A stretch of DNA of 52,918 nucleotides, from positions 1-52,918 of the forward strand of contig QYPG01000038.1 in NCBI GenBank assembly GCA_007279945.1. The letters run 5' to 3'. Below the pieces are notes generated by a model. It was not told the DNA's origin, ran no database searches, and saw only the letters and a list, made by a program, of their open reading frames with translations. The position numbers and the translations under genes were made by a program. This DNA is from Streptomycetaceae bacterium. Lineage in GTDB: Bacteria > Actinomycetota > Actinomycetes > Nanopelagicales > Nanopelagicaceae. Of this stretch, positions 28,518 to 36,917 are shown piece by piece. Each line of letters begins with the position of its first letter. Position 1 is the first letter of the stretch.

Positions 28518-29144
28518 CTACAACTTAGTAGCAACTAACAAACCATCACCCGATGAAATCAAGGCACTCACCCAATGCTCTGTGTCATTTTTAATGATTT
28601 TCCCAGCATCTCGCAGCGCAACCGTCTTGGGATCGCGCTGGGCTGGATCATTGACCTTTGAGCCCCCAAAGTAATTATCTATAACGAGGGCACCACCACT
28701 TCTCAAAATGCGGTGTGCTTCACTAATGACAAAAGCTAAATCCTCTGGATTATGGCGTAAAACAACTAGATCGTAAGCACGATCTGTTAGTTTTGAGATC
28801 ACATCTAGAACCGAGTTTGTAATCAAACGATAACGAGTCTGCGCAATGTCAGCGTCTGCGAAAGCTATTTTGGCAATTTGTGTATGTTCCATCTCATCAT
28901 CGATTGAAGTCAATGTGCCGCTAGAGAGCATGCCATCGAGTAGCCACAAACTACCGACACCCGAGCCGGTTCCGACCTCAACAACAGCTTGCGCCGAAAG
29001 CGTAAATGCTAAATGACGCAAGTAAGCACCGGCCCCCGGAGTCACATCTACTGCTCCAACTTCAACTCCACGTGCGCGCGCCTGTGACTTAAAGTGGTCT
29101 TCAGGTATAAAATTTTCAGCGAATGCATGTGGATCTATTTTCAT
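28518..29144 (-). CDS. O-methyltransferase (Rv1220c-like)
   Basis: A 208-residue class I SAM-dependent methyltransferase of the caffeoyl-CoA/catechol O-methyltransferase family. The SAM-binding loop is VVEVGTGSGVGSLWLLDGM; then SGTLTSIDDEMEH and the YDLVVLRHNPED strand. The metal-ligand Asp is in ALVIDNYFGGSKV. The substrate is unknown. I prefer the ATG at 29142-29144, which overlaps the pepA stop as ATGA; an in-frame GTG six codons upstream (29162) is the alternative. It is downstream of pepA and upstream of htrA. Confidence 0.87.
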   Translation of the reverse strand: MKIDPHAFAENFIPEDHFKSQARARGVEVGAVDVTPGAGAYLRHLAFTLSAQAVVEVGTGSGVGSLWLLDGMLSSGTLTSIDDEMEHTQIAKIAFADADIAQTRYRLITNSVLDVISKLTDRAYDLVVLRHNPEDLAFVISEAHRILRSGGALVIDNYFGGSKVNDPAQRDPKTVALRDAGKIIKNDTEHWVSALISSGDGLLVATKL

Positions 29145-30631
29145 GTGAGATTCATGATCCACTCAGTTAGCAAGCGAACACCAAAACCAGTTCCGCCTTT
29201 TGGATTTTCACCAGCATCAACTTCGCTACGCCCTGTGCCGGCGATATCTAAGTGCACCCAGCGGCGATTACCTGCAAAGTGTTCTAAGAACAGAGCGGCA
29301 GTTACTGACCCAGCAGAGAAGGCTCCCTTTTTGGCATTGTGATTGAAATCTGCGATATCACTTGCAAGCGCAGTTTTATAATCATCGATGAGTGGCATAT
29401 GCCAGACACGGTCACCAGATTCTGCACCAGCCTTCGACAGTTGCTTAGCAAGTTTGTCATCGCGCGTGTACATCGCTGCATACTGTCGTCCCAAACCAAC
29501 GGTTGCCGACCCAGTCAATGTTGCAATATCTACTAAATAATCAGGATCCAAATTAATATCGGCATAAGCAAGACCATCGGCGAGGACTAATCGACCCTCA
29601 GCATCGGTGTCGATAACTTCTACTGTGGTGCCACCATAGTGAGAAATAACATCGCTAGGACGTTGGGCGGTGCCAGACATAGCGTTTTCTGCACACATCA
29701 TGAGCGCTGTGACCCGAACATTAGGCTGTAACTCTTCTAAAGCGGTCAGCGTCGCAAGAATTGCTGCAGCACCTGCCATATCTGACTTCATTGGAATCAT
29801 GAGTTCGTAAGGACGTTTTAGATTGATTCCACCCGTATCAAAAGTGATTCCTTTACCGACCAAAACAACGTGTGGAAGGGCGCCATGCGAAGCTTTTTTA
29901 GCTTTGGGCGAATAAGAAACTTCGATAAAGCGTGGACCTGGATTGGGAGATGAATTTCCTACTGCGCGTAGACCACCAAAATCTTTTAGTTCTCTTCCGG
30001 CGAGCACAGTAATTTTTAAATCGGTTCCTTTGGCGAACTCTTTGGCTTGTGAAGCCATCCACGCAGGAGTTTTAATATTAGAAGGCGTATGAGCCAAATT
30101 GCGAGCGCGCGCAACCGCCTTCGAAATAGTGATAGCAGCATTTACCGTCTCCTTATCATCTGTTGCAACATAAAATATTGGAACATCGGCAGGTTTGCCA
30201 CTTTTTAAGCTCCATAAATATGCACCCATAGTTAGTGCGATGGCATGCTCGCGGATATCATGTTTTTTGATTGCACATGCTGAATAAACTGTTGCTTTTT
30301 TCCCGCGTACTTTTCGAGCGATAGTAGTTGCAGCGATTCTCAATGCCGGAGTTGAGGCATCTCCAAGTGAAGTTAAATATAAACGATCTGTTGTGGCATC
30401 TTTTGCGCTGACAGGAATTTCAAATATCTCACCACTTTTTCCAGTTGGCTTAAAGAACGAGAGTTCATCAACTAAATTAACTTCGAAGTGTTTTTCGATT
30501 TCAGCGATAAGATTCCCTGGGCCTTGAAAAGAAAACTCGTCGGAATCTTTCTTAATAAAACCTACGGCGATCGAATCGGCTTTAATGGCTTCGGTCAGAT
30601 TTACTGAGGCGCCGTAAAGAGTGGATGACAT
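29141..30631 (-). CDS. pepA: leucyl aminopeptidase (M17, PepA)
   Basis: A 496-residue two-metal aminopeptidase that removes N-terminal residues from peptides in the cytoplasm. The catalytic domain shows VGKGITFDTGGINLK, MKSDMAGAAAILATL, the M17 signature NTDAEGRL in variant form (VIDTDAEGRLVLADGLAYA), and LDIAGTG near the C-terminus. The N-terminal macro-like domain covers about residues 1-160. A TAGCCT box 7 nt before the ATG suggests its own leaderless transcript, separate from DUF3117 upstream. Confidence 0.95.
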   Translation of the reverse strand: MSSTLYGASVNLTEAIKADSIAVGFIKKDSDEFSFQGPGNLIAEIEKHFEVNLVDELSFFKPTGKSGEIFEIPVSAKDATTDRLYLTSLGDASTPALRIAATTIARKVRGKKATVYSACAIKKHDIREHAIALTMGAYLWSLKSGKPADVPIFYVATDDKETVNAAITISKAVARARNLAHTPSNIKTPAWMASQAKEFAKGTDLKITVLAGRELKDFGGLRAVGNSSPNPGPRFIEVSYSPKAKKASHGALPHVVLVGKGITFDTGGINLKRPYELMIPMKSDMAGAAAILATLTALEELQPNVRVTALMMCAENAMSGTAQRPSDVISHYGGTTVEVIDTDAEGRLVLADGLAYADINLDPDYLVDIATLTGSATVGLGRQYAAMYTRDDKLAKQLSKAGAESGDRVWHMPLIDDYKTALASDIADFNHNAKKGAFSAGSVTAALFLEHFAGNRRWVHLDIAGTGRSEVDAGENPKGGTGFGVRLLTEWIMNLT

Positions 30632-30638
30632 GCGTTGA

Positions 30639-30644
30639 AGGCTA
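30639..30644 (-). promoter_or_regulatory. -10 box (TAGCCT) for leaderless pepA transcript
   Basis: TAGCCT, 7 nt (TCAACGC), then the pepA ATG. Confidence 0.45.
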
Positions 30645-30658
30645 TCGCCCTGACTGCT

Positions 30659-30838
30659 TTACTTCTTAACTAAAGCGACCGCGGCATGAAGTGCGGCGCT
30701 GAGATTATTGGCTTCCTCTGCATTGAGCTCTACGACCAAGCGGCCACCACCCTCAAGTGGGATTCGCATGACAAGGGAGCGAGCCTCTTTTGTGACCTCC
30801 ATAGGACCATCACCTGTTCGGGGTTTCATGGCTGCCAT
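30659..30838 (-). CDS. DUF3117 family small protein
   Basis: I translated this 59-residue frame by hand. It begins MAAMKPRTGDGPMEVTKEAR, continues with SLVMRIPLEGGGRLVVEL, and ends with a helix of alanines and KK. This is a near-exact match to the DUF3117 family, which is highly conserved across actinobacteria and of unknown function. AGGAG lies 7 nt before the ATG, so this is a leadered gene. The 87-bp upstream gap includes an inverted pair TGCGAG (30854-30859) / CTCGCA (30885-30890) with a 25-nt pyrimidine-rich loop on the transcribed strand; no clear promoter is visible. Confidence 0.93.
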   Translation of the reverse strand: MAAMKPRTGDGPMEVTKEARSLVMRIPLEGGGRLVVELNAEEANNLSAALHAAVALVKK

Positions 30839-30925
30839 GGGAAGACTCCTTTATGCGAGGTGTGAGGGGTAAGAGGAGAAGTATCTCGCAAAGTGCACGT
30901 GCGTGGGAAATCGGCTTTACTGCTT

Positions 30926-31117
30926 CTACAGCCCCAAAACCTGGCTCAGCCGCGCCTTTCCCGAGCTAATCACACTCATAACCGCCTGCTCTGGCACGGT
31001 AAGTAGCTGAGCAATCTGCTCTGGCGACATCTGCCGCAGGTAGTGCATAGTCAGGATAAAGCGCTCCTCATCTGGCAACGAGGCTAAGACCTCGGCCAAT
31101 GTTGCAGGTTCGCTCAT
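30926..31117 (-). CDS. sigma70 region-4-like microprotein
   Basis: A 63-residue protein that consists almost only of a sigma region 4 / LuxR-like helix-turn-helix: LAEVLASLPDEERFILTMHY, LRQMSPEQIAQLLTVPEQ, then AVMSVISSGKARL. It lacks region 2, so it cannot act as a complete sigma factor. The start is supported by a TAACCT box 6 nt upstream. It lies in the cluster where sigE would be expected from mycobacterial synteny. It may be a remnant, an anti-sigma competitor or a small DNA-binding regulator. The frame is intact and within a conserved block, which argues against simple decay. Confidence 0.7.
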   Translation of the reverse strand: MSEPATLAEVLASLPDEERFILTMHYLRQMSPEQIAQLLTVPEQAVMSVISSGKARLSQVLGL

Positions 31118-31123
31118 ACCCCA

Positions 31124-31129
31124 AGGTTA
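31124..31129 (-). promoter_or_regulatory. -10 box (TAACCT) for leaderless sigma4-like transcript
   Basis: TAACCT, 6 nt (TGGGGT), then the ATG at 31115-31117. Confidence 0.45.
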
Positions 31130-31163
31130 CTGGCATTGCCTTCACCTTCGGCTCACCTCTGAT

Positions 31164-31589
31164 TTAGCGGAATGTTCGAGCAAAGCTAAAAAGAGAGATA
31201 CGCACACCGGAATAAATCCCGGGCCATAAAGCTAAGAACACTGCGCGTGGAGCGATTATCTCTTCCGACCAGTTAAAGCGCGTGCGGCTTGCACTCATTG
31301 ATATCAATTCAAATCGTCCTGTCCCCTTGATGAGCGATCCAGTATGTAAAACATCGGCGCTAAAGGGTGGATTCCATGAAGTTACCTGCATTTTATCTAA
31401 GATTCCCACCTTACCAATACCTGTATGGGCTTCAATCTGGGTTCCAACTCCAACTCTGATGTCAGAGGTAACCCAGATTTTTGTTGCCAGCATCCATTCA
31501 CCTTGCTGCTCCCAATCGACAAGGGCATCCCATACTTTCTGGATAGGCCCATCAATCACAATTGATAGTGCAATGTGGTTACTTCTCAT
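31164..31589 (-). CDS. SRPBCC-fold (polyketide cyclase/START-like) protein
   Basis: A 141-residue lipid/ligand-binding fold. The first strand-helix reads IALSIVIDGPIQKVWDALVDWEQQGEW, typical of SRPBCC proteins, and the middle has beta-strands (VGVGTQIEAHTGIGKVG; TRFNWSEEII). The ligand is unknown. The start overlaps the end of the LOG gene by ATGA, so the two genes are coupled. Confidence 0.82.
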   Translation of the reverse strand: MRSNHIALSIVIDGPIQKVWDALVDWEQQGEWMLATKIWVTSDIRVGVGTQIEAHTGIGKVGILDKMQVTSWNPPFSADVLHTGSLIKGTGRFELISMSASRTRFNWSEEIIAPRAVFLALWPGIYSGVRISLFSFARTFR

Positions 31590-32119
31590 TTTTTACAAGC
31601 TGCCAGTGCGTCGTCAACATTTGTGGTCCATGTGATCAGCTCACGCATTCCTGGTTTAATAAAATTTTCACTTTCAAGATGTATAAATAGTTCATGTAAC
31701 GGATTATAAATTCCAAATGGATCAAGAATAACAACAGGTTTATTATGAAACTTCAAATATCGTCCAACCCAGATTTCAAAAAACTCTTCTAGAGTTCCGG
31801 CACCACCTGGCAAAGTTATAAAGGCATCTGAAATATCTGTGATCATCGCTTTACGCTCGCCCATTGTTTCGACAATATGTAACTCTTCATTGTCGTGATC
31901 GGCAAACTCAATATCAACTAGCGCTTGTGGGATAACACCCACTGTTCGGCCACCAACTGCTCGCGCACCGCGAGATATAGCGCCCATCATTGAAATATGG
32001 CCGCCACCAGTTATGAGCTCCCAGGATTTAAGACCGATTCCCTCACCAAGTTGGTAGGCGAGTTCTACATATTTGGGGTCGATAGTCGCAGATGAGGAGC
32101 AAAAAACACCGATACGCAT
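31586..32119 (-). CDS. LOG family protein (TIGR00730; nucleoside 5'-monophosphate phosphoribohydrolase-like)
   Basis: A 177-residue Rossmann-fold protein with LITGGGHISMMGAISRGA and the diagnostic LPGGAGTLEEFFE. LOG enzymes cleave the ribosyl bond of cytokinin or purine 5'-monophosphates. I chose the ATG at 32117-32119, which starts MRIGVFCSSSATIDP, because a TATCCT box lies 7 nt upstream; an earlier in-frame start would overlap dapD's promoter and coding region. It is divergent from dapD with 30 bp between starts. Confidence 0.88.
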   Translation of the reverse strand: MRIGVFCSSSATIDPKYVELAYQLGEGIGLKSWELITGGGHISMMGAISRGARAVGGRTVGVIPQALVDIEFADHDNEELHIVETMGERKAMITDISDAFITLPGGAGTLEEFFEIWVGRYLKFHNKPVVILDPFGIYNPLHELFIHLESENFIKPGMRELITWTTNVDDALAACKK

Positions 32120-32126
32120 GCCTGCA

Positions 32127-32132
32127 AGGATA
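32127..32132 (-). promoter_or_regulatory. -10 box (TATCCT) for leaderless LOG transcript
   Basis: TATCCT, 7 nt (TGCAGGC), then the ATG at 32117-32119. Confidence 0.45.
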
Positions 32133-32137
32133 GGGGT

Positions 32138-32143
32138 TAGGCT
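32138..32143 (+). promoter_or_regulatory. -10 box (TAGGCT) for leaderless dapD transcript
   Basis: TAGGCT, 6 nt (TAGCCC), then the dapD ATG at 32150. It lies 5 bp from the opposing LOG -10 box. Confidence 0.45.
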
Positions 32144-32149
32144 TAGCCC

Positions 32150-33067
32150 ATGACGACAATCGCTTCCGGCCACGCAATTGCAACGTATGCAGATGGAAAG
32201 CTTCTAGATGCCTGGTTCCCGAATCCTATTCTGGGTGCACTTGTTAGCGATGTTCCAGCGGGCTTAGCTGAACTTGTCGGTGTTGATTCTGCGCGGGGTG
32301 TTAGCCGTGAATTGGTCAGCATAGAGATTGAACTATTAAAAGCTCCAACTTCAGCACTCGATGCTTATCTTCGCCTGCATCTACTTTCGCACCGCTTGAT
32401 TAAGCCCCATGGTGCATCACTCGATGGTGTTTTTGGTTTGCTAAGTAACGTTGTATGGACTTCGGTGGGACCTTGTGCGCTAGAAAATTTCGAACTCACA
32501 CGTGTTCGGCTGAAAGCAGTCCACGGCCATGTGACAGTTTTTTCTGTAGATAAGTTCCCTCGGATGGTTGATTATGTTGTTCCGAGCGGAGTTCGAATTG
32601 CCGATGCCGATCGAGTTCGCTTGGGTGCGCATCTTGCTTCTGGAACTACTGTCATGCACGAAGGTTTTGTTAACTTTAATGCCGGGACTCTTGGTGCTTC
32701 TATGGTTGAAGGCCGCATCTCTGCAGGAGTCGTTGTTGGCGATGGCACCGATGTTGGTGGCGGTGCATCAATTATGGGAACTTTAAGTGGTGGTGGAAAA
32801 GAAGTTATTTCAATCGGTGAAAAGTCACTTCTTGGAGCTAACTCTGGTTGCGGTATCTCGCTTGGAAATAACTGCGTTATTGAAGCTGGAACTTATATAA
32901 CTGCTGCATCAAAAATTCGTCTTCCTGACGGTGAGATTGTTAAAGCATCAACATTGTCAGGCGCTAGTGATGTTTTGTTTCGACGAAACTCACTTGATGG
33001 AGCACTCGAGGTAGTTAGTCGTACTGGACCATGGGGCGGACTTAATTCAATTTTGCACGCTAACTAA
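32150..33067 (+). CDS. dapD: tetrahydrodipicolinate N-succinyltransferase (DapD)
   Basis: A 305-residue enzyme of the succinylase DAP/lysine pathway, of the long actinobacterial type. The centre and C-terminal half form a left-handed beta-helix: RVRLGAHLASGTTVMHEGFV, NFNAGTLGASMVEGRISAG and GDGTDVGGGASIMGTLSGGG, with conserved SLLGANSGCGISLGNNCVIE. It makes N-succinyl-2-amino-6-ketopimelate, the substrate of DapC at 15519-16583. The 3' end overlaps the SpoIID-like gene by 21 bp. Confidence 0.94.
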   Translation: MTTIASGHAIATYADGKLLDAWFPNPILGALVSDVPAGLAELVGVDSARGVSRELVSIEIELLKAPTSALDAYLRLHLLSHRLIKPHGASLDGVFGLLSNVVWTSVGPCALENFELTRVRLKAVHGHVTVFSVDKFPRMVDYVVPSGVRIADADRVRLGAHLASGTTVMHEGFVNFNAGTLGASMVEGRISAGVVVGDGTDVGGGASIMGTLSGGGKEVISIGEKSLLGANSGCGISLGNNCVIEAGTYITAASKIRLPDGEIVKASTLSGASDVLFRRNSLDGALEVVSRTGPWGGLNSILHAN

Positions 33068-34279
33068 AGTAAACCAGGCTGAAGGAATCTTTGTTCGACT
33101 TCTAAATGTTTCACCACGCAGTAGCTTCTGAACACCCAAACTTGACGTAGCGCGTATTTGAGCAACCGTTTGATTCTCATTGCGGCTAAGGATCTCTAAA
33201 GTAACTACATCTGGAAGTTCAAAAGCTTGCGCCACGAGCTCTTGTGGCACGGTTCGATCCCACGAGACATAACGTGGATTTAATACTTGATCAAGACTGC
33301 CCGGATCATCAACAATCTGGGTGTAAGCCTTAACGCTGCCCCATGCATTGATTGCAGACTCTGTTTTACCACCAGAAGACGAGAAGAAATAGGCGGTAAT
33401 TGGCTTGCCTTTTTGAGTGAGTACTAAACCCGCTGTGCGATTTACTGTATCTTTCCAGATTGGACCATACTTCTTTTCAATTTCTTTTGGGTATCCTAAA
33501 AATGTTTGATCTGTCGTATCACCATATAGATCACAGTCACAAAGGCTTTTGAATGCGCCGGCTCTACTCAAAGCATACGAACGCGAAGCAATCACTTGGG
33601 CTTCAAGGGCTGCTATTGGCCAGTATGAAGGCATCTCACTAATACCCCATAAATACTCATCCCCAAGGCGTACTGAGTTAGTCATCTCGAGTCGATAACC
33701 ATTTGGAGTTTTTACGGCCTTGACTTGAATCTGCCCATATCGATATTTATGCGTTGTGCCTGAGAGATTTACTGAAACTACAGTGTCTGGGCCTTCTAAA
33801 TATCTTGTTCCGCTCCAGCGAATTGTGAAGATTTTACTTCCTTTTAACGTCTGGTTTGATTTTCCAAACGTGATGCGAGGAATCACCGTAGTTCCAACAA
33901 CTGTAAATGATATGGAATCAGCTTTGGAATATGTAGATACCGAGCTTTGATCACCAAGATCACCTTCAAATATTTGTAATGGTGCTTCTTTTAAAGTGCT
34001 TGACATTTTTCCAATAGATAATAGATGACCAATATTTACTCGTAAGATTCTTGAATCATCTAACTGTTCAAGTGCAACATCTTTATAATAATACTTAAGG
34101 ATCTGCTCTGAAGTTTGACCATTGAGAGCCATTGATCTAGCGCCCATCTGGCTAAGACCAACACCATGCCCATAGCCCGAACCATGAAAAGAAAACTCTA
34201 AAGGTTTATCTGCCGAAGCACTCGGCATTAAAGTAGTGCTTAAAAGCATAGAAAGGAAAAGAGCTCTAAACATCCTCAT
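33047..34279 (-). CDS. SpoIID/LytB-domain secreted protein
   Basis: A 410-residue protein starting with a signal peptide (about residues 1-23, MRMFRALFLSMLLSTTLMPS). The segment FHGSGYGHGVGLSQMGARSM lies near the mature N-terminus. The SpoIID core includes YLWGISEMPSYWPIAALEAQ, with the likely catalytic Glu in SEMP, and then YALSRAGAF and SSSGGKTES. SpoIID enzymes cleave denuded peptidoglycan in spore formers; here, in a presumed non-spore-former, the role may be wall trimming for polymer attachment. I start at ATG 34277-34279 (34273 is also possible); the next gene upstream ends 13 nt inside. It is coupled to the ABC exporter genes. Confidence 0.83.
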   Translation of the reverse strand: MRMFRALFLSMLLSTTLMPSASADKPLEFSFHGSGYGHGVGLSQMGARSMALNGQTSEQILKYYYKDVALEQLDDSRILRVNIGHLLSIGKMSSTLKEAPLQIFEGDLGDQSSVSTYSKADSISFTVVGTTVIPRITFGKSNQTLKGSKIFTIRWSGTRYLEGPDTVVSVNLSGTTHKYRYGQIQVKAVKTPNGYRLEMTNSVRLGDEYLWGISEMPSYWPIAALEAQVIASRSYALSRAGAFKSLCDCDLYGDTTDQTFLGYPKEIEKKYGPIWKDTVNRTAGLVLTQKGKPITAYFFSSSGGKTESAINAWGSVKAYTQIVDDPGSLDQVLNPRYVSWDRTVPQELVAQAFELPDVVTLEILSRNENQTVAQIRATSSLGVQKLLRGETFRSRTKIPSAWFTLVSVQN

Positions 34280-35069
34280 CGATGGCTGCGCTCTTCCCGA
34301 CCTGTAAAAACTCTTGATAAGCATCGATTACTAAATTCGGTTCACCACGCTGAATAACTTTACCTTTGTGAATCCATGCAACATCATTACACACGTCACG
34401 TAAAGTTGCCATCGCATGACTAACTAAAATAAGTGCTCGATCATCACTTCTTAACTCCTTAATGCGGTTAAGTGATTTCTCTTTAAATTTTGCATCGCCT
34501 GTACTTAAAGCTTCATCGACGATCAAAATATCTGGACGTACGGTCGCGGCCACAGAAAATGCTAGGCGGGCAAACATTCCCGATGAATAAGTGCGCATCG
34601 GAGCCTCAATGGCATCTCCAAGCTCAGAAAACGCAGCAATCTCAGCAAAGTTTTTCTCTATTTCTTCCCGGCTCATACCAGCAGCTAAACCGCCGAGAAA
34701 GACGTTATCCCGACCGGACATATTTGGATTAAATCCAACACCTAAAGCGAGCAAAGTACTAACGCTTCCATACACTTCCACTCGACCCTGTGAAGGTGGA
34801 AGAATTCCAGCAATGACGCGCATGAGCGTTGATTTACCCGCCCCATTACTTCCAATAACACCAAGCACTTGTCCATATTCAACATCAAGGTCAACATTAT
34901 CAAGAGCACGAACGACGCGAGTTTGTTTTCCGCCTCGACCCAAAGATTTCACTCTTGCTTTTAAAGTCGGACGTCGGTCGATTGAGGTCGTATAAGTGAG
35001 TCCAAGGCCACGCACTGAAACGGCGATCTCATTGGTCTTATGTATATTAAAGGCGGACGGCAAATTCAC
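34266..35069 (-). CDS. polysaccharide ABC exporter, ATPase (Wzt/TagH type)
   Basis: A 267-residue ATPase: Walker A GVIGSNGAGKSTLMRVIAG, signature MRTYSSGMFARLAFSVA, Walker B DILIVDEAL and H-loop LILVSHAM. The sequence SLGRGGKQTRVVRALDNVD before the core is typical of O-antigen/teichoic-acid exporters. The start is GTG at 35067-35069, inside the permease gene (23-bp overlap). With the permease it would flip a lipid-linked polymer across the membrane. No C-terminal carbohydrate-binding domain is present. Confidence 0.9.
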   Translation of the reverse strand: MNLPSAFNIHKTNEIAVSVRGLGLTYTTSIDRRPTLKARVKSLGRGGKQTRVVRALDNVDLDVEYGQVLGVIGSNGAGKSTLMRVIAGILPPSQGRVEVYGSVSTLLALGVGFNPNMSGRDNVFLGGLAAGMSREEIEKNFAEIAAFSELGDAIEAPMRTYSSGMFARLAFSVAATVRPDILIVDEALSTGDAKFKEKSLNRIKELRSDDRALILVSHAMATLRDVCNDVAWIHKGKVIQRGEPNLVIDAYQEFLQVGKSAAIDEDV

Positions 35070-35874
35070 GCTCCCTTGATAAGAAAAAATAAGTTCCGAT
35101 TATAAATATTCCAATTGCCCATGCTAAAGCTTGCAATAAACTTCCAGTGGGTGGAGTTTGACCATGGACTACTGCGCGTGACCAACTATCAAGAATTGGG
35201 AAAAGTGGATTGAAAACTTCCAGAGCTCGAATATTGGGTTTTAGTGCTGAAGCCTCATAAAGAATTGGTGATAAATACAGTGTTGTTCGGGTCAAATACG
35301 GCAAGAAACTTGAGATGTCACGGAAGTACACATTTACACAGGAAATTGTTATCGCCAGTCCTAACGCTAAGAGAATTGCAATCCCCAATACTGGAATGGC
35401 CCACAGCATCTGCCACGTAAATGGAAGACCCACAATAACTCGGATAAGGAGAAAGACCACAAGCGTTGGAAGAAATTTAAAGACTGCGATCACCACTGCA
35501 GATAATGGCAACATAATTCTAGGGAAGGCAGTGTTTAAGATTAAGCGTTGTCCGGCTGTAATTGACTTAACTCCACCAGTGAGTGAGTTAGCAATTAAAT
35601 AAAATAAGAATAATGCCGACGTTAAATGGACATAACGCGTGCTATCTGATGTTCCGCCGATAATTATAATCAGCAAGTAATACACCCCTGAAAGCAGTAG
35701 CGGGTTGAGAATCAGCCACAATTGACCAAACAGTGAATCAAAGTGTTGTTCGCGCAGTTCTGATCTTGAGAACTCTGCAATGAAAGTGCGTCGAGACCAC
35801 AATGATCTCCAGTAGCGACGAAGAGGCGGCAAACCGGCCTTAAATGGCTCGTATATCTGAAGCGGTGCACTCAC
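35047..35874 (-). CDS. polysaccharide ABC exporter, permease (Wzm/TagG type)
   Basis: A 275-residue ABC-2 type permease with six membrane helices. Its N-terminal cytoplasmic part reads RSELREQHFDSLFGQLWLIL, typical of the family. The middle has YFRDISSFLPYLTRTTLYLS. The start is GTG, overlapping the upstream GT2 stop (GTGA). The cargo cannot be deduced but neighbouring GT2, LCP and UDP-glucose dehydrogenase suggest an acidic surface polymer. Confidence 0.9.
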   Translation of the reverse strand: MSAPLQIYEPFKAGLPPLRRYWRSLWSRRTFIAEFSRSELREQHFDSLFGQLWLILNPLLLSGVYYLLIIIIGGTSDSTRYVHLTSALFLFYLIANSLTGGVKSITAGQRLILNTAFPRIMLPLSAVVIAVFKFLPTLVVFLLIRVIVGLPFTWQMLWAIPVLGIAILLALGLAITISCVNVYFRDISSFLPYLTRTTLYLSPILYEASALKPNIRALEVFNPLFPILDSWSRAVVHGQTPPTGSLLQALAWAIGIFIIGTYFFLSREREFAVRL

Positions 35875-36881
35875 GGGCTTAAGGCTACCTCAGGAACAAG
35901 TGACTTCGGTGACGTTAGAAAGCCAGTCCCCCACATAAAATGCATCGTTAGAAGAATAAGCGGCATGGCCAGAAGTTCACCTACTGATTTCGAGATTTTA
36001 ATAGAAGCTACAAAAATAAAAAGGCCATAAATAAGGGCAGGTATGAGAAAAATCGTACCGAAATTTAACCCAATAACCAGTGATGTCAGTGTGGCAAGTA
36101 CCGTAAATGGAGGAGCTAAATATCTGTAGTTAATAGTTCCTTCATGTCGACGAGAAACCACGCGACGCCAACGACCGTATTCAAAATATTGTTTAGCTAA
36201 GGCTTTGATAGTTGATCGTGGGCGATAGGTCACAATTAAACGTGGATCAAAATAGACAACACCACCTGCAGCTCGCAAGCGAAAGTTAAGTTCCCAATCC
36301 TGAGCACGAGTAAAACGTTCATCAAATCCACCTGCGGCAATCAATGCTTCTCTCCTAAATACACCTAAATAAACCGTATCGACCGCTCCCGCTGATCCGC
36401 CTGTGTGAAAACGTGAAGTACCTACACCGAATGGACTCCGCATTGCACCTGCTACAGCTCGCTCAAAAATACTGTGGCCAACCGCTGCCATAACTCCGCC
36501 AACATTAACAGCTCCAGTTTTTTCTAGAGTTTCAAATGCGAGTGACAAATAATTATTAGGAATTTGAGAATGGCCATCTACTCGCAAAATAATCGAAAAG
36601 TGTGCGGCCGCAACGGCAATGTTTAATCCAGCTGCAGTTCGACCAGTTGGATTAGCGACGATCACAATACGTGAATCACTGCTGGCAAGTTTTTTAGCGA
36701 TATCTTCAGTTCCATCCTGTGACGGGCCAATCGCCAGAATCACTTCAAGCTCGCCATCAAAATCAGAGGCTACAATTGCATTCACAGCCGACTCTAAATA
36801 CTTGGCCTCATTGAGGACCGGCAAAATAACCGAGATTTCTCGCTTCGGTGAGCCAAATAACTCATTTGCTGATGTCGTCAT
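35871..36881 (-). CDS. family 2 glycosyltransferase with C-terminal membrane helices
   Basis: A 336-residue protein. The GT-A domain has ISVILPVLNEAKYLESAVNA, VILAIGPSQDGTED, ILRVDGHSQIP (DxD-like DGH) and FTRAQDWELNFRLRAAGG (ED-like acceptor region). Two to three membrane helices follow (about 255-320). It resembles exopolysaccharide GTs of the succinoglycan/ExoA type. It leads the operon GT2-permease-ATPase-SpoIID and is divergent from LCP by 36 bp. A TACGGT box sits 9 nt upstream of the ATG. Confidence 0.88.
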   Translation of the reverse strand: MTTSANELFGSPKREISVILPVLNEAKYLESAVNAIVASDFDGELEVILAIGPSQDGTEDIAKKLASSDSRIVIVANPTGRTAAGLNIAVAAAHFSIILRVDGHSQIPNNYLSLAFETLEKTGAVNVGGVMAAVGHSIFERAVAGAMRSPFGVGTSRFHTGGSAGAVDTVYLGVFRREALIAAGGFDERFTRAQDWELNFRLRAAGGVVYFDPRLIVTYRPRSTIKALAKQYFEYGRWRRVVSRRHEGTINYRYLAPPFTVLATLTSLVIGLNFGTIFLIPALIYGLFIFVASIKISKSVGELLAMPLILLTMHFMWGTGFLTSPKSLVPEVALSP

Positions 36882-36905
36882 AACCCCACCACCGTATCGC
36901 TGAAG

Positions 36906-36911
36906 TAGTCT
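36906..36911 (+). promoter_or_regulatory. -10 box (TAGTCT) for leaderless LCP transcript
   Basis: TAGTCT, 6 nt (TCGCCT), then the GTG start at 36918. Confidence 0.45.
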
Positions 36912-36917
36912 TCGCCT

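Noticed and set aside
30895-30902. GCACGTGC palindrome upstream of DUF3117
   Set aside because: Only 8 bp, not positioned on a recognisable promoter; likely chance.
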